Source: Tetradesmus obliquus
Lineage: Eukaryota > Chlorophyta > Chlorophyceae > Sphaeropleales > Scenedesmaceae
Assembly (NCBI GenBank): GCA_030272155.1
Contig: CP126193.1
Span: 5,208,001 to 5,272,000 of the forward strand
Direction: 5' to 3'
DNA: 64,000 nucleotides
In this document: piece by piece, positions 25,722-36,916 of the stretch
How the letters are laid out: each line of letters starts with the position of its first letter
Position numbering within the stretch: the first letter of the stretch is position 1
Position numbers and translations under genes: made by a program
The notes under the pieces: model-generated
The model's input: only the letters and a program-made list of their open reading frames with translations
Told to the model about the DNA's origin: nothing
Database searches by the model: none

Positions 25722-28700
25722 GTCCGGGATAAAATCGTCCAGTAGGAATTTTAGCCGGCCAGTGAGTTTCCAGTGGCGGTCCACAGACAACCTTGCCAAC
25801 CCGCATCCTGCCCCCAGGACATTCGTACGGCTTATAATTTAATAAATCAACATTTTACAAAGAGATATATCAATGAATAAACTTTCACGAAGCACACCGC
25901 ACATTTCCATAATGGGCCACGAGGCGGGCCCGAGTGAAAATTCAACCGGCGCGGCGCATTGAAGGCCGCTGCGCTTATTTCCGTATGTCAGTCCTAGGCA
26001 TGTGAGGGCCTAACATGCTTGGTCATAGAACGTCCGGGATAAAATCGTCCAGTAGGAATTTTAGCCGGCCAGTGAGTTTCCAGTGGCGGTCCACAGACAA
26101 CCTTGCCAACCCGCATCCTGCCCCCAGGACATTCGTACGGCTTATAATTTGATAAATCAACATTTTACAAAGAGATATAACAATGAATAAACTTTCACGA
26201 AGCACACCTAACACATTTCCATAATGGGCCACGAGGAAAATAAAAATAAAAATGGGCCACGAGGCGGGCCTGAGTGAAAATTCAACCGGCGCGGCGCATC
26301 GAAGGCCGCTGCGCTTATTTTCGTATGTCAGTCCTAGGCATGTGAGGGCCTAACATGCTTGGTCATGGAACGTCCGGGATAAAATCGTCCAGTAGGAATT
26401 TTAGCCGGCCAGTGAGTTTCCAGTGGCGGTCCACAGACAACCTTGCCAACCCGCATCCTGCCCCCAGGACATTCGTACGGCTTATAATTTGATAAATCAA
26501 CATTTTATATATATAACAATGAATAAACTTTCACGAAGCACACCGCACATTTCCATAATGGGCCGCGAGGCGGGCCCGAGTGAAAATTCAACCGGCGCGG
26601 CGCATCGAAGGCCGCTGCGCTTATTTCCGTATGTCAGTCCTAGGCATGTGAGGGCCTAACATGCTTGGTCATCCGGGAACGTCCGGGATAAAATCGTCCA
26701 GCAGGAATTTTAGCCGGCCAGTGAGTTTCCAGTGGCGGTCCACAGACAACCTTGCCAACCCGCATCCTGCCCCCAGGACATTCGTACGGCTTATAATTTG
26801 ATAAATCAACATTTTACAAAGAGATATGACAATGAATAAACTTTCACGAAGCGCACCTAGCACATTTCTATAATGGGCCACGAGGCGGGCCTGAGTGAAA
26901 ATTCAACCGGCGCGGCGCATCGAAGGCCGCTGCGCTTATTTTCGTCTGTCAGTCCTAGGCATGTGAGGGCCTAACATGCTTGGTCATGGAACGTCCGGGA
27001 TAAAATCGTCCAGTAGGAATTTTAGCCGGCCAGTGAGTTTCCAGTGGCGGTCCATAGACAACCTTGCCAACCCGCATCCTGCCCCCAGGACATTCGTACG
27101 GCTTCAAATGTGATAAATCAGCATTTTACAAAGAGATATAACAATGAATAAACTTTCACGAAGCACACCTAACACATTTCCATAATGGGCCACGAGGCTT
27201 CAAAAAAAAAAAAATGGGCCACGAGGCGGGCCTGTGTGAAAATTCAACCGGCGCGGCGCATCGAAGGCCGCTGCGCTTATTTTCGTATGTCAGTCCTAGG
27301 CATGTGAGGGCCTAACATGCTTGGTCATGGAACGTCCGGGATAAAATTGTCCAGTAGGAATTTTAGCCGGCCAGTGAGTTTCCAGTGGCGGTCCACAGAC
27401 AACCTTGCCAACCCGCATCCTGCCCCCAGGACATTCGTACGGCTTATAATTTGATAAATCAGCATTTTACAAAGAGATATAACAATGAATAAACTTTCAC
27501 GAAGCACACCTAACACATTTCCATAATGGGCCACGAGGCGGGCCTGAGTGAAAATTCAACCGGCGCGGCGCATCGAAGGCCGCTGCGCTTATTTTCGTCT
27601 GTCAGTCCTAGGCATGTGAGGGCCTAACATGCTTGGTCATGGAACGTCCGGGATAAAATCGTCCAGTAGGAATTTTAGCCGGCCAGTGAGTTTCCAGTGG
27701 CGGTCCACAGACAACCTTGCCAACCCGCATCCTGCCCCCAGGACATTCGTACGGTTTATAATTTAATAAATCAACATTTTACAAAGAGATATATCAATGA
27801 ATAAACTTTCACGAAGCACACCGCACATTTCCATAATGGGCCACGAGGCGGGCCCGAGTGAAAATTCAACCGGCGCGGCGCATTGAAGGCCGCTGCGCTT
27901 ATTTCCGTATGTCAGTCCTAGGCATGTGAGGGCCTAACATGCTTGGTCATAGAACGTCCGGGATAAAATCGTCCAGTAGGAATTTTAGCCGGCCAGTGAG
28001 TTTCCAGTGGCGGTCCACAGACAACCTTGCCAACCCGCATCCTGCCCCCAGGACATTCGTACGGCTTATAATTTGATAAATCAACATTTTACAAAGAGAT
28101 ATAACAATGAATAAACTTTCACGAAGCACACCTAACACATTTCCATAATGGGCCACGAGGAAAATAAAAATAAAAATGGGCCACGAGGCGGGCCTGAGTG
28201 AAAATTCAACCGGCGCGGCGCATCGAAGGCCGCTGCGCTTATTTTCGTATGTCAGTCCTAGGCATGTGAGGGCCTAACATGCTTGGTCATGGAACGTCCG
28301 GGATAAAATCGTCCAGTAGGAATTTTAGCCGGCCAGTGAGTTTCCAGTGGCGGTCCACAGACAACCTTGCCAACCCGCATCCTGCCCCCAGGACATTCGT
28401 ACGGCTTATAATTTGATAAATCAACATTTTATATATATAACAATGAATAAACATTCACGAAGCACACCGCACATTTCCATAATGGGCCGCGAGGCGGGCC
28501 CGAGTGAAAATTCAACCGGCGCGGCGCATCGAAGGCCGCTGCGCTTATTTCCGTATGTCAGTCCTAGGCATGTGAGGGCCTAACATGCTTGGTCATCCGG
28601 GAACGTCCGGGATAAAATCGTCCAGCAGGAATTTTAGCCGGCCAGTGAGTTTCCAGTGGCGGTCCACAGACAACCTTGCCAACCCGCATCCTGCCCCCAG

Positions 28701-29257
28701 GACATTCGTACGGCTTATAATTTGATAAATCAACATTTTACAAAGAGATATGACAATGAATAAACTTTCACGAAGCGCACCTAGCACATTTCTATAATGG
28801 GCCACGAGGCGGGCCTGAGTGAAAATTCAACCGGCGCGGCGCATCGAAGGCCGCTGCGCTTATTTTCGTCTGTCAGTCCTAGGCATGTGAGGGCCTAACA
28901 TGCTTGGTCATGGAACGTCCGGGATAAAATCGTCCAGTAGGAATTTTAGCCGGCCAGTGAGTTTCCAGTGGCGGTCCATAGACAACCTTGCCAACCCGCA
29001 TCCTGCCCCCAGGACATTCGAACGGCTTCAAATGTGATAAATCAGCATTTTACAAAGAGATATAACAATGAATAAACTTTCACGAAGCACACCTAACACA
29101 TTTCCATAATGGGCCACGAGGCGGGCCTGAGTGAAAATTCAACCGGCGCGGCGCATCGAAGGCCGCTGCGCTTATTTTCGTCTGTCAGTCCTAGGCATGT
29201 GAGGGCCTAACATGCTTGGTCATGGAACGTCCGGGATAAAACCCGGGTTTCTTGCTT

Positions 29258-29297
<40 letters not shown>

Positions 29298-31433
29298 CCG
29301 GGATAAAATCGTCCAGTAGGAATTTTAGCCGGCCAGTGAGTTTCCAGTGGCGGTCCACAGACAACCTTGCCAACCCGCATCCTGCCCCCAGGACATTCGT
29401 ACGGCTTATAATTTAATAAATCAACATTTTACAAAGAGATATATCAATGAATAAACTTTCACGAAGCACACCGCACATTTCCATAATGGGCCACGAGGCG
29501 GGCCCGAGTGAAAATTCAACCGGCGCGGCGCATTGAAGGCCGCTGCGCTTATTTCCGTATGTCAGTCCTAGGCATGTGAGGGCCTAACATGCTTGGTCAT
29601 AGAACGTCCGGGATAAAATCGTCCAGTAGGAATTTTAGCCGGCCAGTGAGTTTCCAGTGGCGGTCCACAGACAACCTTGCCAACCCGCATCCTGCCCCCA
29701 GGACATTCGTACGGCTTATAATTTGATAAATCAACATTTTACAAAGAGATATAACAATGAATAAACTTTCACGAAGCACACCTAACACATTTCCATAATG
29801 GGCCACGAGGAAAATAAAAATAAAAATGGGCCACGAGGCGGGCCTGAGTGAAAATTCAACCGGCGCGGCGCATCGAAGGCCGCTGCGCTTATTTTCGTAT
29901 GTCAGTCCTAGGCATGTGAGGGCCTAACATGCTTGGTCATGGAACGTCCGGGATAAAATCGTCCAGTAGGAATTTTAGCCGGCCAGTGAGTTTCCAGTGG
30001 CGGTCCACAGACAACCTTGCCAACCCGCATCCTGCCCCCAGGACATTCGTACGGCTTATAATTTGATAAATCAACATTTTATATATATAACAATGAATAA
30101 TCTTTCACGAAGCACACCGCACATTTCCATAATGGGCCGCGAGGCGGGCCCGAGTGAAAATTCAACCGGCGCGGCGCATCGAAGGCCGCTGCGCTTATTT
30201 CCGTATGTCAGTCCTAGGCATGTGAGGGCCTAACATGCTTGGTCATCCGGGAACGTCCGGGATAAAATCGTCCAGCAGGAATTTTAGCCGGCCAGTGAGT
30301 TTCCAGTGGCGGTCCACAGACAACCTTGCCAACCCGCATCCTGCCCCCAGGACATTCGTACGGCTTATAATTTGATAAATCAACATTTTACAAAGAGATA
30401 TGACAATGAATAAACTTTCACGAAGCGCACCTAGCACATTTCTATAATGGGCCACGAGGCGGGCCTGAGTGAAAATTCAACTGGCGCGGCGCATCGAAGG
30501 CCGCTGCGCTTATTTTCGTCTGTCAGTCCTAGGCATGTGAGGGCCTAACATGCTTGGTCATGGAACGTCCGGGATAAAATCGTCCAGTAGGAATTTTAGC
30601 CGGCCAGTGAGTTTCCAGTGGCGGTCCATAGACAACCTTGCCAACCCGCATCCTGCCCCCAGGACATTCGTACGGCTTCAAATGTGATAAATCAGCATTT
30701 TACAAAGAGATATAACAATGAATAAACTTTCACGAAGCACACCTAACACATTTCCATAATGGGCCACGAGGCGGGCCTGAGTGAAAATTCAACCGGCGCG
30801 GCGCATCGAAGGCCGCTGCGCTTATTTTCGTCTGTCAGTCCTAGGCATGTGAGGGCCTAACATGCTTGGTCATGGAACGTCCGGGATAAAATCGTCCAGT
30901 AGGAATTTTAGCCGGCCAGTGAGTTTCCAGTGGCGGTCCACAGACAACCTTGCCAACCCGCATCCTGCCCCCAGGACATTCGTACGGCTTATAATTTAAT
31001 AAATCAACATTTTACAAAGAGATATATCAATGAATAGACTTTCACGAAGCACACCGCACATTTCCATAATGGGCCACGAGGCGGGCCCGAGTGAAAATTC
31101 AACCGGCGCGGCGCATTGAAGGCCGCTGCGCTTATTTCCGTATGTCAGTCCTAGGCATGTGAGGGCTTAACATGCTTGGTCATAGAACGTCCGGGATAAA
31201 ATCGTCCAGTAGGAATTTTAGCCGGCCAGTGAGTTTCCAGTGGCGGTCCACAGACAACCTTGCCAACCCGCATCCTGCCCCCAGGACATTCGTACGGCTT
31301 ATAATTTGATAAATCAACATTTTACAAAGAGATATAACAATGAATAAACTTTCACGAAGCACACCTAACACATTTCCATAATGGGCCACGAGGAAAAAAA
31401 AAAATAAAAATGGGCCACGAGGCGGGCCTGTGT

Positions 31434-31522
31434 TTTTTTTTTTTTTTTTTTTTTTTTTGAAGCAAGAAAGTTACAAGGGCTGACCTACATAACTGTGCAC
31501 TTGCTCCACAAAAAGATCCATT
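31434..31522 (-). mobile_element. 5'-truncated LINE 3'-end copy with 12-bp target duplication
   Basis: An 89-bp insert: T-run, then gaagcaagaaagttacaag and about 45 bp more of the LINE tail, ending at agatccatt. The target duplication gcgggcctgtgt lies at 31422-31433 and 31523-31534. The target carries the cctgtg variant of the monomer. No other copy of this exact insertion is seen, so it postdates spread of the higher-order repeats. Confidence 0.87.
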
Positions 31523-33294
31523 GCGGGCCTGTGTGAAAATTCAACCGGCGCGGCGCATCGAAGGCCGCTGCGCTTATTTTCGTATGTCAGTCCTAGGCAT
31601 GTGAGGGCCTAACATGCTTGGTCATGGAACGTCCGGGATAAAATCGTCCAGTAGGAATTTTAGCCGGCCAGTGAGTTTCCAGTGGCGGTCCACAGACAAC
31701 CTTGCCAACCCGCATCCTGCCCCCAGGACATTCGTACGGCTTATAATTTGATAAATCAACATTTTATATATATAACAATGAATAAACTTTCACGAAGCAC
31801 ACCGCACATTTCCATAATGGGCCGCGAGGCGGGCCCGAGTGAAAATTCAACCGGCGCGGCGCATTGAAGGCCGCTGCGCTTATTTCCGTATGTCAGTCCT
31901 AGGCATGTGAGGGCCTCACATGCTTGGTCATCCGGGAACGTCCGGGATAAAATCGTCCAGCAGGAATTTTAGCCGGCCAGTGAGTTTCCAGTGGCGGTCC
32001 ACAGACAACCTTGCCAACCCGCATCCTGCCCCCAGGACATTTGTACGGCTTCAAATGTGATAAATCAACATTTTACAAAGAGATATAACAATGAATAAAC
32101 TTTCACGAAGCACACCTAGCACATTTCCATAATGGGCCACGAGGCGGGCCTGAGTGAAAATTCAACCGGCGCGGCGCATTGACGGCCGCTGCGCTTATTT
32201 CCGTATGTCAGTCCTAGGCATGTGAGGGCCTAACATGCTTGGTCATGGAACGTCCGGGATAAAATCGTCCAGTAGGAATTTTAGCCGGCCAGTGAGTTTC
32301 CAGTGGCGGTCCACAGACAACCTTGCCAACCCGCATCCTGCCCCCAGGACATTCGCACAGCTTATAATTTAATAAATCAACATTTTACAAAGAGATATAA
32401 CAATAAATAAACTTTCACGAAGCACACCTAGCACATTTCCATAATGGGCCACGAGGCTTCAAAAAAAAAAAATGGGCCACGAGGCGGGCCTGTGTGAAAA
32501 TTCAACCGGCGCGGCGCATCGAAGGCCGCTGCGCTTATTTTCGTCTGTCAGTCCTAGGCATGTGAGGGCCTAACATGCTTGGTCATGGAACGTCCGGGAT
32601 AAAATCGTCCAGTAGGAATTTTAGCCGGCCAGTGAGTTTCCAGTGGCGGTCCACAGACAACCTTGCCAACCCGCATCCTGCCCCCAGGACATTCGTACGG
32701 CTTATAATTTGATAAATCAGCATTTTACAAAGAGATATAACAAAGAATAAACTTTCACGAAGCACACCTAACACATTTCCATAATGGGCCACGAGGCGGG
32801 CCTGAGTGAAAATTCAACCGGCGCGGCGCATCGAAAAAAAAAAAATCACAGTTACGCAATGACGTCCTGTGATGTGTGACAGACCGTGACTGGCCCATGA
32901 AACAAAAGCTGTCCATAGTGTAGCTGTCAGCTATCAATGCATGGTGACTTGCACACCTCTAAAAGCTGCACCTCACAGGCAGCATTACGACACACACACA
33001 CAAGACGCCTATTTATAGGTAACTGATTGTCGACACAGACAATCACCACCTGTCTATTGATAGACTCTCCACTTCATGCAAAGCATATCCTGCTATTGAC
33101 CGAACATACCCCTATGAGACATGTGGCATTATGTAAAAAATGACACCAACACAGACACATATAACCACACACACAAACTTATCAGCACATGCCTGCACAC
33201 ATCATCATACTCTGCTACCCACACGCATGCATACATAACGTAACCCAGCCATCAACTTAGCCTTTGCCATTCTATTTTGCAACACATCACAACG

Positions 33295-33491
33295 GTCAGG
33301 TCCTGGATGCCTTTCGGGGCTGCCCCGCACGGGGCTGTCTGCATGATCGTGTGACAGCGTCTCTTGGTACAAGAGACCTGTGGGGTGAGTGCGGAACAGG
33401 TTGCCTCACTCTCTCAATGGATCTTTTTGTGGAGCAAGTGCAAAGTTATGTAGGTCAGCCCTTGTAACTTTCTTGCTTCAAAAAAAGAAAC
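33295..33491 (+). mobile_element. Nested LINE 3'-end insertion in LINE block 2
   Basis: Counterpart of 11608-11804, with the same target duplication cacatcacaacg at 33283-33294 and 33492-33503. It was inherited with the duplicated block, not inserted independently. Confidence 0.85.
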
Positions 33492-34351
33492 CACATCACA
33501 ACGAGGAACGACAACCACTACTCCAACGGATGCATTGCATATCCTGCCCGAACCGTCAAAACAGACCACCACGCCACCTATACCCGTGCCCAACCCATCA
33601 CTCACATGCCAGCCGTGCCGGCCCGAACCTTGATGCGACCATCTGCGCCCACCCTATACAGGGCTCCCCACTTCTGCCAAAAGTCAACAAGTTTGATCTC
33701 AGGCGACCTTCCTTGCAGCCATGCAAACGGTATCCCACAACCCAACCTAACATCTACTTCCACCCTATCCCATTCCCTCTGAATTTGCTGCCGTAGCTCT
33801 GCCAGAAACCTGCACGCCACAGCCTTAGCAGCGTATGATGAGCTGCCCGGCTCGCCAGCTGCAAACCGTTGGCTGCCCATGCTGCTGGTGCTGCTGCTGC
33901 TGCTGCTGTTGCTGTTGTCCTCCGCACCGCTGTTGCTGTGGCTCTGCGATTGCAAACCGCTGCCTGCATTGCGGCTGCTGCCGCCACCGCTGCCATCCGC
34001 ACTGGCCACAGTCACGCCAGCCATGCTGCTGCTGCAGCGCACCAACCAAATCGATTCCAGCAGCAGCAGACGCAGCTGCGTTCACAACTGCTGCTGCCCT
34101 GCTGGCGGCGCCCACACACTGAAGTCATCCAGCAGCAGCAGACGGCTGTTATTAACAGGGACACTGCTGCTGGCTGCACTAGCTGCCACACCTGTTGCGC
34201 ATACCACTGCCACACTGCTGCAGCTATTGGGCACTCCACAAACAAGTGGGTGAGGGTCTCCAGTTGCTGCGGCTGCTGACACTGCTGTGCTGGGCAGGCA
34301 AAGTGAGCCGGCGCGCGCCTGCTGGATGCCAGCATGCGCCGTGCGCCTACC

Positions 34352-34411
34352 TTTTTTTTTTTTTGAAGCAAGAAAGTTACAAGGGCTGACCTACATAACT
34401 GTGCACTTGCT
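34352..34411 (-). mobile_element. Nested LINE tail in the zf-RVT region of block 2
   Basis: Counterpart of 12665-12725, with 13 T's instead of 14 and cctacc at 34346-34351 and 34412-34417. Confidence 0.8.
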
Positions 34412-35879
34412 CCTACCTTCACTCCTGCATGCAGAAGCCGCCAGCCAAACACTCGCAGCCGCCTCGGCAGCTGGGTGTCTTTCAGCCTCTGATAACTCGC
34501 CACCCAGCGGTGCTGCCTGGCATTGACAGCACCCATGGATTGGGTGATCGGGTCCAGTAGATCATTGTGTGCTGGGCAGCTGATGCGCTGCTGTTGCTGC
34601 TCCTGTTGCTGCCGTGACCACTGCTGCTGCTGTTGCTGCGCGCTGTCTTGGCAGCTCCCGCTCCCTGGACGGATCCATCCAGGACGCATGGTAGGCTGCC
34701 ATCATAGCTGCATCGCTAAACCGCTGGCTGTCACTGCTGCTGCTGCTGCTGCGATTGCCAGGCGCCTCGCTACTTTGCTGCATTTGCTGGAAAGACCGTT
34801 TCTGAGCTGCCTCCATCTCCTGCAAGCGGTCCACAGACAACCTTGCCAACCCGTATCCTGCCCCCAGGACATTCGTACGGCTTCAAATTTGATAAATCAA
34901 CATTTTACAAAGAGATATAACAATGAATAGACTTTCACGAAGCACACCTAGCACATTTCCATAATGGGCCACGAGGCGGGCCTGAGTGAAAATTCAACCG
35001 GCGCGGCGCATCGAAGGCCGCTGCGCTTATTTTCGTATGTCAGTCCTAGGCATGTGAGGGCCTAACATGCTTGGTCATGGAACGTCCGGGATAAAATCGT
35101 CCAGTAGGAATTTTAGCCGGCCAGTGAGTTTCCAGTGGCGGTCCACAGACAACCTTGCCAACCCGCATCCTGCCCCCAGGACATTCGTACGGCTTATAAT
35201 TTGATAAATCAACATTTTACAAAGAGATATAACAATGAATAAACTTTCACGAAGCACACCTAGCACATTTCCATAATGGGCCACGAGGCGGGCCTGAGTG
35301 AAAATTCAACCGGCGCGGCGCATCGAAGGCCGCTGCGCTTATTTTCGTATGTCAGTCCTAGGCATGTGAGGGCCTAACATGCTTGGTCATGGAACGTCCG
35401 GGATAAAATCGTCCAGTAGGAATTTTAGCCGGCCAGTGAGTTTCCAGTGGCGGTCCACAGACAACCTTGCCAACCCGCATCCTGCCCCCAGGACATTCGT
35501 ACGGCTTCAAATGTGATAAATCAACATTTTACAAAGAGATATAACAATGAATAAACTTTCACGAAGCACACCGCACATTTCCATAATGGGCTACGAGGCG
35601 GGCATGAGTGAAAATTCAACCGGCGCGGCGCATCAAAGGCCGCTGCGCTTATTTCCGTATGTCAGTCCTAGGCATGTGAGGGCCTAACATGCTTGGTCAT
35701 GGAACGTCCGGGATAAAATCGTCCAGTAGGAATTTTAGCCGGCCAGTGAGTTTCCAGTGGCGGTCCACAGACAACCTTGCCAACCCGCATCCTGCCCCCA
35801 GGACATTCGTACGGCTTCAAATGTGATAAATCAACATTTTACAAAGAGATATAACAATGAATAAACTTTCACGAAGCAC

Positions 35880-36408
35880 ACCTAGCACATTTTCATGATG
35901 GGCCACGAGGCGGGCCTGAGTGAAAATTCAACCGGCGCGGCGCATCGAAGGCCGCTGCGCTTATTTTCGTATGTCAGTCCTAGGCATGTGAGGGCCTAAC
36001 ATGCTTGGTCATGGAAACGTTCGGGATAAAATCGTCCAGCAGGAATTTTAGCCGGCCAGTGAGTTTCCAGTGGCGGTTCACAGACAACCTTGCCAACCCG
36101 CATCCTGCCCCCAGGACATTCGTACGGCTTGAATTTGGTCAATCAACATTTCACAGAGAGATATAACAATGAATAAACTTTCACGAAGCACACCTAGCAC
36201 ATTTCCATAATGGGCCACGAGGCGGGCCGGAGTGAAAATTCAATCGGCGTGGCGCATCGAAGGCCGCTGCGCTTATCTTCGTATGTCAGTAAAAAAAATA
36301 TTTTTTTCGTATGTCAGTCCTAGGCATGTGAGGGCCTAACATGCTTGGTCATAGGCCGCTGCGCTTATTTTCGTATGTCAGTCCTAGGCATGTGAGGGCC
36401 TAACATGC
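35880..36408. repeat. Degenerate right edge of the satellite array
   Basis: The last monomers accumulate private changes (tttcatgatggg, gaaacgttcggg, cttgaatttggtcaatc, tcaatcggcgtggcg). They then break up into partial pieces: gtatgtcagtcctaggcatg and aggccgctgcgctta reappear out of register at 36303-36408. Edge monomers of satellites typically escape homogenisation. A 13-bp direct repeat ttcgtatgtcagt (36278-36290 and 36306-36318) brackets a small A/T palindrome. Confidence 0.85.
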
Positions 36409-36880
36409 TTTTTTTTTTTAAGTAAGCAAGTTACCAGGGCAGGACCAAATAACTTCAGACAAACTCCATGAAAGATCCATTGAGAGGATGAGGCAACCTG
36501 TTCCGACACTCACCCCACAGCGCTCTTTGTCAAGAAGCGCCGTCACACGGCCATGTAGACAGCTCCCTAAGGAGCATCTCCGTGGGGCATCCAGGACCTG
36601 ACCGAGCACCCAGATTCCGCTACGATCACAGCAATACAAAAGGATGTACTGTGACGTGTACTAATCCATGGTTGACCACTTGTGGCAGTGTCCACTGCGC
36701 ACGGGATGATGGCACACGGACCGTGCCACAAAACCAGCAGAGCCATGCCAACCATGAAGGCGGCAAAGAACAAACCAGAGATCTAAAGAGCACGCGAGCA
36801 GTTGGCAAGACCAACACCGGCCTGCTCCTGGCTACGGCCATGAGGCCACGATGCAGGAGGGCACCTAGATAAGCACCTCC
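36409..36880 (-). mobile_element. Older, diverged LINE 3'-end copy at the array border
   Basis: An 11-base T-run at 36409-36419 is followed by agtaagcaagttaccaggg, a diverged form of the young LINE tail. Homology is clear through agatccattgagag, gaggcaacctgttcc, catccaggacctgaccgag and gatcacag, and fades near 36665. Beyond that the text may be more upstream LINE, but I cannot align it with the young block. Many substitutions and small gaps show it is much older than the copies inside the array. The right limit is a guess, and no target duplication was found. A second weak match to the tail (ggtcagttacaggggcagg) lies at 36911-36929. Confidence 0.65.
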
Positions 36881-36916
36881 AACTAGTGGTAAACTTTCTT
36901 TATATGGTAAGGTCAG

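Larger units (their letters stand above)
414..29293 (+). mobile_element. Eleven short LINE-tail inserts, cccgggtttcttgcttc + poly(A)
   Basis: Inserts lie at 414-468, 1106-1147, 2364-2410, 5311-5364, 6002-6053, 9574-9629, 16274-16316, 20460-20513, 21151-21206, 25662-25719 and 29242-29293. Each sits between two copies of acgtccgggataaaa. The second copy has lost one base near 6053 and has a base change near 29295. The 3' part, tttcttgcttc followed by A's, equals the 3' end of the longer LINE copies; the leading cccggg does not and may be extra junction sequence. All share one junction, so this looks like a single target-primed insertion later multiplied with the array. Poly(A) length differs between copies, and some tracts carry T interruptions (near 449, 5340 and 16307). 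Confidence 0.85.
2618..31409 (+). mobile_element. Fourteen A-rich stubs with the same target duplication
   Basis: The 15-nt insert aaaataaaaataaaa lies between two copies of atgggccacgagg. It starts at 2618, 4542, 6569, 8493, 10147, 15193, 17456, 19379, 22346, 24269, 26237, 28161, 29811 and 31394 (the last is a longer A-run variant). It occupies exactly the same site in the monomer as the cttc-poly(A) stubs but has no LINE-specific base left. It is either a tail-only insertion or a decayed cttc stub. It always precedes a tatatata-type monomer and so marks the higher-order repeat. Confidence 0.7.
3579..32471 (+). mobile_element. Seven minimal LINE-tail stubs, cttc + poly(A)
   Basis: Stubs lie at 3579-3594, 7530-7545, 13915-13930, 18417-18431, 23307-23321, 27198-27213 and 32457-32471. 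Each is flanked on both sides by atgggccacgagg (13 bp), which occurs once in an uninterrupted monomer. The insert is only cttc plus 11-12 A's before the second flank begins; cttc followed by A's is how every longer LINE copy in the window ends. The copies share one junction and one position in the higher-order repeat, so they probably descend from one insertion. Confidence 0.8.
32834..34826 (-). mobile_element. LINE fragment, zf-RVT region and 3' UTR (copy 2)
   Basis: A near-identical second copy of the block at 11148-13140, shifted by 21,687 bp (21,686 after the nested T-run, which is one base shorter). It has the same satellite junctions on both sides, the same two nested insertions and the same private flank variants (caaagaataa before it, aacccgtatcctg after it). 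The visible differences are homopolymer lengths and one C/T change (12714 versus 34400). Without the shift in the nested T-run, the zf-RVT frame reads through that insertion here, giving a 225-codon frame. A shared origin by block duplication is much more likely than two independent insertions. Confidence 0.8.
1..36408. repeat. Satellite array, ~311 bp monomer
   Basis: Head-to-tail tandem array running off the left edge of the window. Successive copies of the landmark acgtccgggataaaa lie 310-312 bp apart where no insertion intervenes (for example 779, 1091 without its insert, 1458, 1770). Each monomer has a GC-rich half (ccggcgcggcgcat, ggccgctgcgctta) and an AT-rich segment (aataaatcaacattttac). 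Variants recur: cttcaaatgtgataaatc versus cttataatttgataaatc, a tatatata variant, a tcatccgggaacg variant, and caccgcac versus cacctaacac. There are roughly a hundred monomers once insertions are discounted. Most differ at only a few positions, so the array is young or actively homogenised. I see no rRNA, tRNA or convincing protein gene in the unit and no runs of plant/algal telomere repeat. A centromeric or pericentromeric role is inference. Confidence 0.97.

Noticed and set aside
772-35284. Dozens of near-identical 61-85-codon frames in the array (MAHYGNV..., MAVHRQPCQ..., MLGHGTS...) as genes
   Set aside because: They are frames within one satellite monomer, on both strands and overlapping. 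No family match, no ribosomal or regulatory context; poly(A) stubs simply read as Lys runs.
1-36408. CRISPR array or rDNA-type repeat
   Set aside because: The unit is ~311 bp with no alternation of short repeat and unique spacer, and no rRNA sequence is recognisable. The host is eukaryotic.
1-36408. Subtelomeric array
   Set aside because: No telomere-type repeat runs were seen in the window. Position on the chromosome cannot be judged from here.
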